Below, in pieces: positions 24,014 to 31,850 of a DNA stretch of 45,572 bases. This stretch comes from an uncultured Actinomycetes bacterium (GTDB lineage Bacteria; Actinomycetota; Acidimicrobiia; Acidimicrobiales; SZUA-35), in the NCBI GenBank assembly GCA_902826025.1, contig CADEDH010000002.1:5012-50583 (forward strand), written 5' to 3'. Position numbers and translations under genes: made by a program. The notes beneath the pieces are model-generated. The model was not told the origin of the DNA. It worked only from the letters and a program-made list of their open reading frames with translations, and searched no databases. The first letter of the stretch is position 1; each line of letters begins with the position of its first letter.

Positions 24014-25246
24014 GTGGTGAGAGGCTTCACTACTTCGGCCCAGAACCGGTCAACGAACGGATCAGCCAGCGATCAGAAGCTGCTGACACCGTCGTTCCTT
24101 CTTCTCACCGTCAGCGGGTTCTTCGCCCTTGCCGGGTTCTCATCGACCTTGCCCCTGGTGCCGCGTTACGTCGATGGCGTCCTCGGCGGGTCCAAGGTCG
24201 AGATCGGCCTGGCCCTCGGCGTGTTCTCGATCTCGGCTGTCTTCGCCCGACCGATGGTCGGCCGGCTCGGCGACGAGCGAGGGCGCCGGTTCATCATTGT
24301 CTGGGGCACCGCTCTCACGGCCGTCACGGTGACTGCTCATGCCCTGGCTTCGTCGATCTGGCTGATGTACCTGGTTCGGCTGGCGATGGGAGCGACCCAG
24401 GGAGCGTTCTTCGTCGGCTCGGCCACCATGGTCAACGATCTGGCCCCGGTCGAACGGCGCGGTGAGGCGACCAACTATTTCTCGGTGGCCGTCTATGGAG
24501 GTATGGCCATCGGGCCGCTGATGGGCGAGACCGTTCAGAAGGCCACCAGCTTTGGGTGGGCCTTCGCCACCGGTGGACTCTCGTTGGCAATCGCATCCGT
24601 GCTTGCCATGTGCCTTCCAAATGACCGGCCCGACCCGGCGGCGCTCGCTAGTCGCGTCACCGATTCGGGCAAGCGAATTCTGCTGCACCGCGCCGCCATC
24701 GTGCCCGGACTGATTCTGATGGGTGGCTTGGTGACATTCACCGCCTTGAACGGATTCATGCCGCTGTACATCGAGGAGCTCGACCTGGGCTCCGCCGGCC
24801 CCGTGCTTCTGCTGTACGGCCTCCTCGTGTTGCTGATGCGAATAGCCGGCTCCAAAGCCCCCGATCGGTTCGGCACGTTCCGGATGACAGTCGTGTCGCT
24901 CATCGGCCAGGCCGCCGGCATGTTCGTGATGGGCATCTGGGCCAGCCAGTACGGATTGTTCGCCGGCGCTGCGGTACTCGCCATTGGCGGATCGTTCCTC
25001 TACCCCACCCTCCTCACCGCTGCCGTGTTCGGGGTACCCGACAACGAGCGGGCCCGCGCCGTCAGTACGTTCTCACTGGCGTTCGAACTCTCGGCGGGCC
25101 TGGGCGGCCCCATTCTCGGTCTCTCCGCCAAAGAATGGGGTACGCAGGCTGCCTTCTACGGCGCAGCGATCGCTGCTCTGCTCAGCCTTCCCCTCCTCGC
25201 CTACTGGGCTGTCGCGAAACCAGATGCACTGGTGCCGCCCCGCTAA
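24014..25246 (+). CDS. Major facilitator superfamily transporter
   Basis: This protein of about 410 residues has 11-12 hydrophobic helices. The motif A loop GRLGDERGRR between helices 2 and 3 marks the major facilitator family, and a proline/glycine-rich helix 5 region follows. The first helix begins SFLLLTVSGFFALAGFSSTLPLVPRYV. It resembles drug or small-solute exporters; the substrate is unknown. Two adjacent GTGs (24014, 24017) are the likely starts; neither has a clear ribosome site, and a TTG at 23960 would add an implausible basic tail. The gene stands alone after an empty 180-base stretch and ends directly at a hairpin. Confidence 0.8.
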   Translation: MVRGFTTSAQNRSTNGSASDQKLLTPSFLLLTVSGFFALAGFSSTLPLVPRYVDGVLGGSKVEIGLALGVFSISAVFARPMVGRLGDERGRRFIIVWGTALTAVTVTAHALASSIWLMYLVRLAMGATQGAFFVGSATMVNDLAPVERRGEATNYFSVAVYGGMAIGPLMGETVQKATSFGWAFATGGLSLAIASVLAMCLPNDRPDPAALASRVTDSGKRILLHRAAIVPGLILMGGLVTFTALNGFMPLYIEELDLGSAGPVLLLYGLLVLLMRIAGSKAPDRFGTFRMTVVSLIGQAAGMFVMGIWASQYGLFAGAAVLAIGGSFLYPTLLTAAVFGVPDNERARAVSTFSLAFELSAGLGGPILGLSAKEWGTQAAFYGAAIAALLSLPLLAYWAVAKPDALVPPR

Positions 25247-25280
25247 ACGACGGCCTCTTGGTCCCCGACAAGGGCGTCGT
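25247..25280 (+). terminator. Hairpin directly after the MFS gene
   Basis: ACGACG (25247-25252) pairs with CGTCGT (25275-25280), and inside it CC and CTTG pair with CAAG and GG with two single-base bulges. It starts at the base after the stop codon. No T-run follows. Confidence 0.45.
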
Positions 25281-25421
25281 CTCATCGGTCACGATGAAAG
25301 ACTAGAACTCAGGCCCGATCGCTGGCCCGAACACCAGGCCGGGGATCGGAGGGCACGTCAGCGAATCGATTAGCAAACGACACCCTTGGCGCCATCGGAG
25401 CGCCCTGACCAGGTGGTTTGC

Positions 25422-25448
25422 TGGTGCCGAAGGGGCGATTGCAACCCT
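25422..25448 (-). other. Possible remnant of a tRNA 3' end including CCA
   Basis: On the minus strand this reads as a degenerate T-arm followed by CCCCTTCGGCACCA, which looks like a tRNA acceptor 3' half with its CCA. The T-loop is altered (TTGCAATC rather than TTCRAATC) and no matching 5' acceptor strand occurs within 100 bases. It may be a scar of an integrated element at a tRNA gene. The rest of the 25281-25567 gap shows no gene. Confidence 0.25.
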
Positions 25449-25540
25449 AAGCCCACGCAGCCGGAGTCGATGGGTCGCACTCCCGGCTGCCGCCTGACAA
25501 AGGCGACCGTCGATCTGGGGCCAGACCACACGAGGATCGT

Positions 25541-25581
25541 GCCATACAGTCACCTATTCGATACCATATGAGTATGGCATC
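25541..25581 (+). promoter_or_regulatory. Promoter and operator of the toxin-antitoxin pair
   Basis: GATACCATA (25560-25568) and TATGGCATC (25573-25581) form an inverted repeat with one mismatch around TGAG, covering the antitoxin start codon. A third half-site GCCATA lies at 25541-25546 and overlaps a minus 10-like TACAGT (25545-25550). This fits self-repression by the antitoxin or the complex. Confidence 0.5.
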
Positions 25582-25819
25582 CAAGACGACGGTCAACTTC
25601 GACGACGAGATGGAGGCCGCGCTCGCCGAACTGGTTCAGGTCGACGGAACCAAGACCCTCGCCATCAAGCGGGCCCTGCAGGCGGAGGTGAAGCGACGTC
25701 GACGGAGTCGAGCTCTCCTCGACCTGATCGAGTCCTGGGAGGCAGACGTGGCCCCTATCGATCAGACCCACCTCGACTGGGCCGACGAGGTCCTCGATCG
25801 ACAGGGCACCGGCCGGTGA
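25568..25819 (+). CDS. VapB-type antitoxin
   Basis: This 83-residue protein begins with a beta strand and helix typical of ribbon-helix-helix DNA-binding antitoxins (KTTVNFDDEMEAALAELVQVDGTKTLAIKRALQAEVKRRRR). The C-terminal part is acidic (LIESWEADVAPIDQTHLDWADEVLD) and would bind and block the toxin. ATG 25568 and ATG 25574 are both possible starts; neither has a ribosome site. The palindrome over the start fits autoregulation. The stop overlaps the toxin GTG, as expected for a type II pair. Confidence 0.75.
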   Translation: MSMASKTTVNFDDEMEAALAELVQVDGTKTLAIKRALQAEVKRRRRSRALLDLIESWEADVAPIDQTHLDWADEVLDRQGTGR

Positions 25820-26169
25820 TCATCGACGCCGGCCCCCTGATCGTCGATGGCGAGAACATCAACTCCCGGCTCTGGGCGCTGATCAAGCGGGCAACCGAAC
25901 GAGGCGAAGACCTCCACACCACCCACCCCGTCCTGGCCCAGGTATGGCGGAACCCGGCCCGGCAGGCCAACCTGGCCCGAGCCATCCGCCACTTCGACGT
26001 CCACCCACTCGACAACTCGGTCCCGGTCGGCCGCCGACTCGCCGCCTCCGACACCTCAGATGTGGTCGACGCCCACTTGACCGTGGTGGCCGAGAGCCTC
26101 GGCACTTTCATTCTCACCACGGACCCAGACGACATGACCAAACTCGGCGCCAGGTTCGAAACCTACTGA
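25816..26169 (+). CDS. VapC-type PIN-domain toxin
   Basis: This 117-residue PIN-domain protein starts at GTG 25816, overlapping the antitoxin stop. Acidic residues expected for the Mg2+-dependent RNase site are visible: D4 in MIIDAGPLIV, the aspartates in TSDVVDAHL and those in LTTDPDDMT. VapC toxins cut tRNA or rRNA when the antitoxin is degraded. The usual second acidic residue after the first helix is less clear (GEN at about residue 12-14). Immediately downstream is the decayed 3' region of a PhyH pseudogene on the other strand. Confidence 0.75.
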   Translation: MIIDAGPLIVDGENINSRLWALIKRATERGEDLHTTHPVLAQVWRNPARQANLARAIRHFDVHPLDNSVPVGRRLAASDTSDVVDAHLTVVAESLGTFILTTDPDDMTKLGARFETY

Positions 26170-26459
26170 CACCAGCCCCGTCGTCGGAGGTTGCCCCGGT
26201 GGCCGTGGAAGTTGCCGGATCCGATGACGGAGGAGTCCGTGACCGCGCTGGCCGGCCCTCGGGGCTCGCCACCAGCCCGACCGGATGGCGGTGCGCACGG
26301 GACAGAGGCCGGCCCGGTGACCTTGGAAGGTGGGCGGGTCCCGGTCCGACGGCGCAGGGCCCGCACCGGGCCACCGCTGGCACGCGTCGAGCGGCCATTC
26401 CCCGCGGGCGACGGCGTCCGCGGTCCCACCAGGATTGCCGGCTATGGGGCGCTCGAGGT
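26170..26459. other. No gene recognised
   Basis: This 290-base stretch lies between the toxin stop and the recognisable 3' end of the PhyH pseudogene. Several frames are open on both strands but none resembles a known protein. It probably contains degraded sequence. Confidence 0.5.
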
Positions 26460-27098
26460 GTCCCCGTGAGTTCTCGTCTACAAGCACAGCCGGACTTCGG
26501 TCGCTCGCCCGATACGCGATCTGAAGTGCCGGTCGCGGATCCAGCGATCGATTGACTGATCCAGCATGAAGAAAGGTGGCGGCTGAAAACGAAGGCCGTG
26601 CCGGCCTTCCCGAGGAGGTACTCCTCGCCGGGTAGGTGGTCGGCCTTCTGGGAGACGCGCTGCTGGTCGACGCGCCGGTGGCTTCCCGGCACGACACGTG
26701 TCGCCCCGTTCTCCTTTGTGAACGGGACGAGCGCCACGATCGCAGTCGCTCCACTGGCGGGGAGATCTGGTTGCAGAAGTGGAGCGTCGTCGGCGTGAAG
26801 CTGCTGACCACCTGTGCCTGGTACGGGGCATCGGTAGGCGACCTCAGTCACGGTCCATCCGTCGGGCAGGAGCTGATCGACAACCGGGGCCAAGGCATGA
26901 GCGATTGCGCTCGTCTCGGGCAGACGCTCGTCAAGAGCCGTCAGACGCCGAGTCGCCCCGTGGGGCTTGTCGCCACAGCGAACCTCAGTGAGGTGGTCCG
27001 CTAGACCGTCGCAAGCAACCACGATGCCGGGCAGCGTCCTCGGGTGCGACGAGACCCTCCACGCGAACCCAGCCGAGGGCATCGTCGTAACGCGGCAT
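26460..27098 (-). pseudogene. Phytanoyl-CoA dioxygenase (PhyH) family pseudogene with two frameshifts
   Basis: Three frames must be joined to rebuild one PhyH-type protein. The N-terminus is MPRYDDALGWVRVEGLVAPE from ATG 27098. A frameshift between about 27018 and 27036 leads to VVACDGLADHLTEVRCG, and on to the iron motif QLHADDAP and GATRVVPGSHRR. A second shift at about 26574, apparently one extra T on the minus strand, restores LHAGSVNRSLDPRPALQIAYRA, which carries the distal histidine. The 3' end is not definable; I place it near 26460. With both lesions it cannot make the enzyme, unless they are sequencing errors. It is a different subgroup from the intact fusion at 10617. Confidence 0.7.
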
Positions 27099-27239
27099 GG
27101 TACTCACCCGGCGAACGGTAGAGCTCGGTCCGGGTGTCCCGCTACCAGCCGCTGATCCTGGCGCATATCGGCACCTACGAGCGGATGGACGGGGCTCCAT
27201 CTCGGTAACTGCCCTGCGCTACGGCGGGTCACATGTACC

Positions 27240-27263
27240 GTTCGAGCAATCGAACACTTGTTC
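27240..27263. promoter_or_regulatory. GTTCGA/TCGAAC palindrome and LexA-box-like sequence
   Basis: GTTCGA (27240-27245), GCAA, TCGAAC (27250-27255) is a perfect inverted repeat, and TCGAAC-ACTT-GTTC (27250-27263) matches most of the actinobacterial SOS box TCGAAC-N4-GTTCGA. Alternatively the hairpin simply ends the tRNA transcript, whose 3' end lies 4 bases away. Confidence 0.35.
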
Positions 27264-27266
27264 CTG

Positions 27267-27350
27267 TGTCGGAGGGGGGACTTGAACCCCCACGTCCTTT
27301 CGGACACTAGCCCCTCAAGCTAGCGCGTCTGCCTATTCCGCCACTCCGAC
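27267..27350 (-). tRNA. tRNA-Leu (anticodon GAG)
   Basis: An 84-base tRNA: the acceptor GTCGGAG pairs with CTCCGAC, the anticodon stem CTAGC/GCTAG holds the loop TTGAGGG with anticodon GAG, and a long variable arm (GTCC/GGAC) marks a class II tRNA. The T-arm reads GGGGG-TTCAAGT-CCCCC. CCA is not encoded after the discriminator A. Confidence 0.95.
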
Positions 27351-27402
27351 GTGGCTCAAAGATCGTAGCAAGTCCTGGCCCGGATCCGGCGCCTTTCGCC
27401 CC

Positions 27403-27465
27403 CGTTGACCAACTGCGTCGCGAAATCCCTGAATCCGACGGACTTCGCGACGCAGTTCGGCAACG
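27403..27465. repeat. 63-base extended palindrome between tRNA-Leu and secG
   Basis: AACTGCGTCGCGAA (27411-27424) and TTCGCGACGCAGTT (27444-27457) pair perfectly over 14 bases. Inside, TCC/GGA adds 3 pairs after one mismatch. Outside, CGTTG/CAACG (27403-27407, 27461-27465) adds 5 pairs after a 3-by-3 internal loop. It may be the secG terminator or a repeated palindromic element. Confidence 0.7.
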
Positions 27466-27483
27466 AGGCTCGAAGGGCGTCGC

Positions 27484-27714
27484 TCAGCCGCTGAACCGGA
27501 AGGCCAGGATCAGGGTCATGAAGGCGAAGATCAGCGACATCAGCACCGTCAGCCGATCGAGGTTGCGCTCGATCGAGGTGGAGCCAGCGGCCGCAGCACC
27601 GAGCCCGCCACCGAACATGTCGGAGAGACCGCCACCCCGGCCGCTGTGGAGCAGGACGAGCGTGACCGTCACCAAGCCGATCACAACGTAGACGATCCCA
27701 AGCGCGATGTTCAC
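27484..27714 (-). CDS. secG: Preprotein translocase subunit SecG
   Basis: This 76-residue membrane protein has two transmembrane helices (about 3-22 and 54-73) joined by a cytoplasmic loop with LLHSGRGGGLSDMFGGG, the conserved SecG loop motif. SecG assists SecYE in protein export. The start is GTG 27714; extending to 27801 would add an arginine-rich tail not seen in the family. It lies 50 bases after the end of the ABC transporter operon on the same strand and could share its transcript. In many bacteria secG directly follows tpiA; here about 12 kb of transporter genes lie between them. Confidence 0.9.
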   Translation of the reverse strand: MNIALGIVYVVIGLVTVTLVLLHSGRGGGLSDMFGGGLGAAAAGSTSIERNLDRLTVLMSLIFAFMTLILAFRFSG

Positions 27715-27764
27715 ACGGTCATGGTAGCGGCCCGTGACCCGATCCCCGGGCCGCCCGACCCAAC

Positions 27765-28760
27765 CTAGACGAGGGCGACGACCACCTCGGGATAGTGGCA
27801 CGCCACTGGATGGTCCTCACCCCGGTCGACCAGGGCCGGTTCCTCGGCCGCGCATTTGTCGGTCGCTTTCCAGCAACGGGTCCGAAAGCGACAGCCGCTG
27901 GGCGGATCGACGGACGAGGGCACGTCTCCCTCCAACACGATCCGCCGCCGTGACCGCTGCCGCTCCGGATCGGGGATCGGCACCGCCGACAGCAGGCTCT
28001 GGGTGTAGGGGTGCTGGGCCCTGGTGTAGATCTGGTTCCGGTCGCCCACCTCCACCACCTTGCCCAGGTACATCACAGCCACCCGGTCGGAGAGGTGGCC
28101 CACCACCGACAGGTCGTGGGCGAGGAACACGTACGACAGGTGCCGCACCCGCTGCAGTTCCTGCAGCAGGTTCACCACGCCGGCCTGGACCGACACGTCG
28201 AGGGCCGAGACCGGCTCGTCGAGCACGATCAGGCTGGGCTCCAGAGCCAGGGCCCGGGCGATCCCCACCCGTTGGCGCTGCGCCCCGGAGAACTCGCGGG
28301 GGAACCGGTTGGCGTGCTCGGCCGACAACCCCACCTGCACGAGCAGATCCTGTACCGCAGCACCGGCCTTGTCGGCCTTCCACCCCAGGTGGACCCGCAG
28401 CGGCTCGGCCAGGGTGTCACCGATCTTCATGCGGGGGTTGAGTGAGGCGAACGGATCCTGGAACACGATCTGGAGCCGGCGCCGCTTCTCCTTCATGGCC
28501 GCCGGCTTGAGCGCCGACAGGTTCTCACCCTCGAACAGCACCCGGCCCGCAGTCGGCCGCAACAGGTTCACCAGCACCCGCCCCAGGGTCGACTTGCCGC
28601 AGCCCGACTCCCCGACCACGCCCACTGTCTCACCCGCCTTCACCTCGATCGACACGGCGGAAACGGCGCTGACCTTGGCCACGGTGCGGGACAGCAGCCC
28701 GCCCCGAACCGGGAACTCCTTGACCACGTGTTCAGCCTGTAACAGCACCTCGTCGCTCAC
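27765..28760 (-). CDS. Oligopeptide/dipeptide ABC transporter ATP-binding protein (OppF/DppF-like)
   Basis: This 331-residue ATPase has Walker [13 protein letters not shown] (about residue 50), a Q-loop FQDP, signature FSGAQRQRVGIARAL, Walker [13 protein letters not shown] and H-loop LAHDLSVV. A C-terminal oligopeptide-transporter extension follows ([25 protein letters not shown]). The signature has alanine where LSGGQ has its second glycine (SGAQ), a mild departure worth noting. GTG 28760 has GGGAGGT upstream and overlaps the stop of the preceding gene. It pairs with the next ATPase and two permeases as one four-gene transporter without its own binding protein in this operon. Confidence 0.9.
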   Translation of the reverse strand: MSDEVLLQAEHVVKEFPVRGGLLSRTVAKVSAVSAVSIEVKAGETVGVVGESGCGKSTLGRVLVNLLRPTAGRVLFEGENLSALKPAAMKEKRRRLQIVFQDPFASLNPRMKIGDTLAEPLRVHLGWKADKAGAAVQDLLVQVGLSAEHANRFPREFSGAQRQRVGIARALALEPSLIVLDEPVSALDVSVQAGVVNLLQELQRVRHLSYVFLAHDLSVVGHLSDRVAVMYLGKVVEVGDRNQIYTRAQHPYTQSLLSAVPIPDPERQRSRRRIVLEGDVPSSVDPPSGCRFRTRCWKATDKCAAEEPALVDRGEDHPVACHYPEVVVALV

Positions 28761-29806
28761 GACCGACCTCCCACCACGCTGGCGGTGTCGCCCGAGACCT
28801 CGTCGGCATAGAAGCAGGCCGCCGGATGATGCCCCAGCCCGCCCGAGTTCAGGTCGGGCACATCCTTGGAGCACCGCTCCTTGACCAGCGGGCAACGGGG
28901 GTGAAAGGAGCAGCCCGACGGAAGCCGCAACAGCGACGGCGGCGCCCCGGTGATCGGGGTCAGCGCGTCGGTGCCCCTATCATCGAGCCGCGGCAACGAC
29001 CGCAGCAGACTCCGTGTGTAAGGGTGGCGGGTACGGTAGAAGACCTGGTCGGTCGTACCCACCTCGACCTGGCGGCCGGCGTACATCACCATCACCCGGT
29101 CGGAGATGCCGGCCACCACCCCCAGGTCGTGGGTGATGAGCATGAGGGCCGAGTTCAGCTCGTCCTTCAGGCGCAGCAGCATCTCCAGCACCTGGGCCTG
29201 CACGGTCACATCGAGGGCAGTGGTGGGCTCATCGGCGATCAGCAGATCGGGGCTGCAGGCAATCGCCATGGCGATCATGGCCCGCTGGCGCATACCGCCC
29301 GAGAACTCATGGGGGTACATCCCGGCCCGCTTGGCCGGCTGGGGGATGCCCACCAGGTTCAGCATCTCGACGGCGCGGGACGCCGCCTCCTTCTTCGACA
29401 CCGGCTCGTGGATCAGGATCATCTCGGCGATCTGGCGGCCCACCTTGTGCATCGGGTTGAGCGCCGACAACGGATCCTGGAAGATCATGGCGATCTCGGC
29501 CCCTCGGACCTGCCGGATCCGAGCCTCACCGGCGTCGAGCAGAGACTCACCCCGCCACAGCATCTGGTCGGCCTCGATCCGGGCCGTGGGCGGCAGCAAC
29601 CCCAGGATGCTCATGGCCGTCACCGACTTGCCCGAGCCCGACTCCCCCACCACCGACAGCACCTCCCCTCGGCGGACAGCGAAGCTCACGCCGTTCACGG
29701 CCGGCACGTCGCCGCCTTCGGTGACGAACCGGGTACGGAGGTTGCGGACAGACAGGAGTACTTCGCCCTCGGTGTAGGGCGGCGATTCTAGACCTGGGTC
29801 GCTCAT
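28757..29806 (-). CDS. Oligopeptide/dipeptide ABC transporter ATP-binding protein (OppD/DppD-like)
   Basis: This 349-residue ATPase has Walker A GESGSGKSVTAMS, Q-loop FQDPLSALNP, signature [15 protein letters not shown], Walker [13 protein letters not shown] and H-loop ITHDLGVV. The C-terminal family domain contains GCSFHPRCPLVKERCSKDVPDL. These features place it with OppD/DppD rather than OppF. Its ATG at 29806 overlaps the permease stop and its own stop overlaps the next ATPase start, so the whole operon is translationally coupled. The two ATPases should form a heterodimer driving the two permeases. Confidence 0.9.
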   Translation of the reverse strand: MSDPGLESPPYTEGEVLLSVRNLRTRFVTEGGDVPAVNGVSFAVRRGEVLSVVGESGSGKSVTAMSILGLLPPTARIEADQMLWRGESLLDAGEARIRQVRGAEIAMIFQDPLSALNPMHKVGRQIAEMILIHEPVSKKEAASRAVEMLNLVGIPQPAKRAGMYPHEFSGGMRQRAMIAMAIACSPDLLIADEPTTALDVTVQAQVLEMLLRLKDELNSALMLITHDLGVVAGISDRVMVMYAGRQVEVGTTDQVFYRTRHPYTRSLLRSLPRLDDRGTDALTPITGAPPSLLRLPSGCSFHPRCPLVKERCSKDVPDLNSGGLGHHPAACFYADEVSGDTASVVGGRS

Positions 29807-30726
29807 GACCGGTTCTTCATCTTCGGATCGACGGCGTCGCGCAGGCCGCGGCCGATGAGCCGGAAAACCAGCACGGTGATCACGATCGCCGCCGCCGGGA
29901 AGAGCAGCTCGTAGGGGGCCGGCTGCAGCCTGTCCTTCGCTGTGAACACCATGAGCCCCCAGGCCGGCCTCGGATCGGCTGGACCGGCGCCGAGAAACGA
30001 CAGCGCCGCCTCCGACAAGATGGCGCTGCCTACTGCGATCACCGAGTACACGATCACCGGCTGTAGAACGCTGGGCAGGATGTGGCGCAACATGATCCGC
30101 CACCGACCGAAGCCCAGAGCGGTGGCTGCCTCGACGAACTCCAACCCCTTGAGCTGGAGAACGCTCGACCGCACCACCCGCTGAACGGCGAGCCAGCCCG
30201 TGAGCCCGAGCACGATGATCACCGTCTTCTCGCTCCGTCCCAGCACGGCCGCCATCGAGACGACCAACACGATGTAGGGGATCGAGAGGAAGATGTCGAC
30301 GAAGCGGGATATCACCGTGTCGATCCAACCGCCGATGAAGCCCGACACGACGCCCGCCGTCACCCCGATGGCCAGCGAGATGATCGTGGCGAGGATGCCG
30401 ACGCGCAGGGAGATGCGAGCCCCGTAGATCACTCGACTGAAGATGTCCCGGCCCATCTGGTCGGTGCCGAACAGGTGATCCCACGACGGGGCGGAGGTCT
30501 TGCCCACTGGTTGCTCGTCGAAGTGGTACGGCGCGATCTGATCGGCGAACACGGCCAGGATGACAAGCAGGACCAGCAGGACCAGAGCCGCCACCGCCAT
30601 CCGGTTCTTCCGGTACCGGCGCCAGAACCGGCGCCATGATGAGGTGGCAGCTTCGACATCGGTGCCGCCATCTTCGTCCCCGGCGCCCAGCAGTTCGAGG
30701 TCAAGCGTCGGCGGAGCGAGACTCAT
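29803..30726 (-). CDS. Peptide ABC transporter permease (OppC/DppC-like)
   Basis: This 307-residue protein has an acidic N-terminal tail, a first transmembrane helix at about 43-64 (MAVAALVLLVLLVILAVFA), and the extracytoplasmic signature HLFGTDQMGRDIFSRVIYGARISL common to OppC/DppC. Four or five more helices follow. The EAA loop, which contacts the ATPase, is EFVEAATALGFGRWRIMLRHILPSV. Both ends overlap neighbours by ATGA. It pairs with the 30723-31730 permease. Confidence 0.9.
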   Translation of the reverse strand: MSLAPPTLDLELLGAGDEDGGTDVEAATSSWRRFWRRYRKNRMAVAALVLLVLLVILAVFADQIAPYHFDEQPVGKTSAPSWDHLFGTDQMGRDIFSRVIYGARISLRVGILATIISLAIGVTAGVVSGFIGGWIDTVISRFVDIFLSIPYIVLVVSMAAVLGRSEKTVIIVLGLTGWLAVQRVVRSSVLQLKGLEFVEAATALGFGRWRIMLRHILPSVLQPVIVYSVIAVGSAILSEAALSFLGAGPADPRPAWGLMVFTAKDRLQPAPYELLFPAAAIVITVLVFRLIGRGLRDAVDPKMKNRS

Positions 30727-31730
30727 TTGGCAGTCCCCGCTCGTAGCCGGACCCGAGGGTCGAACCAGGCGTAGCAGATGTCTACGAGCAGGTTGATGAG
30801 GCAGTAGGCCAGCACCACAACCGTGGTAAAGCCGAGGAGCACCGGCAGGTCACGGCGACGGACCGATTCGGCGATGTAGAACCCGAGCCCGCCCCAACTG
30901 AACGCCGTCTCGGTGAGGACGGCCGCTCCGATCGACGTCCCGAAGTCGAGACCGATCAGGGCTACGACCGGGAGCATGGCGTTGCGCAGCCCGTGCTTGG
31001 CCAGCACCTCCCGATCCCGAAGCCCCTTGGCCTTGGCCGTGCGCATGAAGTCAGCTCCCAGCACCTCCAGCATCGACCCCCGGGCCGTGCGGGCCGCCAA
31101 GGCGGCGGAAACGCTGGCCAATGTGACGGCCGGCAGCACCAGATACCGCCAGGTGTTCCCTGTGGGGATGAAGAACAGTAACCAGGTGTCGTCGCCCCGG
31201 CCGCTCGTCTCGAACCGGAAGAAGTCGGCCCACCCCTGATCCTCGGGGATCACGGCGAACAGGTACTGGAGCACGAACGCCAAGACGAACACCGGGACAG
31301 CCGAGGCCATGGCCGTGACCGCGGTGGAGAGCCGATCGATCAGCGAGCTCCGCCGCACTGCCGAGATCAGACCCACGCTGATGCCCACCACGACCTCGAT
31401 CATGATGGCCCAGATCGATAGCCGGATGCTGCGGGGGGCGGCCTCCAAGAGCAGTGAGGTCACATCCCGCCCCGACTGGTACGACTGGCCCAGGTCACCC
31501 TGAACCAGACGCTGCCAATAGCTGGCCAGCTGCGTCGGCAGGGGATCGTCAAGCCCGTACCGGTCCTGTACCTGTCGCACTGTCACCGGGTCCGGCACCC
31601 GTCCGTCCCCACCGGCCAGAAGGGTGGCGGCGTCGCCTGGCAGGGCGAAATACAACAGAAACAGGAACGTCAGAGCGAAGAAGATCGTGACAACGACCTG
31701 GACAAGTCGCCGGACGATGTACGCCGTCAT
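30723..31730 (-). CDS. Peptide ABC transporter permease (OppB/DppB-like)
   Basis: This 335-residue membrane protein begins MTAYIVRRLVQVVVTIFFAL, the typical OppB/DppB N-terminal helix. A periplasmic segment with DRYGLDDPLPTQLASYWQRLVQGDLGQS follows, a family hallmark. Its EAA-type loop is DFMRTAKAKGLRDREVLAKHGLRNAMLP. It is the first gene of the four-gene operon; the 120 bases upstream (31731-31850) separate it from the fused ATPase of the second transporter and may hold its promoter. Confidence 0.9.
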   Translation of the reverse strand: MTAYIVRRLVQVVVTIFFALTFLFLLYFALPGDAATLLAGGDGRVPDPVTVRQVQDRYGLDDPLPTQLASYWQRLVQGDLGQSYQSGRDVTSLLLEAAPRSIRLSIWAIMIEVVVGISVGLISAVRRSSLIDRLSTAVTAMASAVPVFVLAFVLQYLFAVIPEDQGWADFFRFETSGRGDDTWLLFFIPTGNTWRYLVLPAVTLASVSAALAARTARGSMLEVLGADFMRTAKAKGLRDREVLAKHGLRNAMLPVVALIGLDFGTSIGAAVLTETAFSWGGLGFYIAESVRRRDLPVLLGFTTVVVLAYCLINLLVDICYAWFDPRVRLRAGTAK

Positions 31731-31850
31731 CCACTCTCACCCACCACCGAGGTGCCCTCTCCTGGGACCAGTACGACAATCGAGTTCGGCCAGGCTGATG
31801 CTTCCACATCGAGCCCGACCGCACCGGCATCGGATCGTAGTCTGGGAGGG

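Noticed and set aside
26431..26460. A further GCAATC on the minus strand as another ECF promoter
   Set aside because: No CGTA follows at 16-18 bases, and it lies within the decayed pseudogene region.
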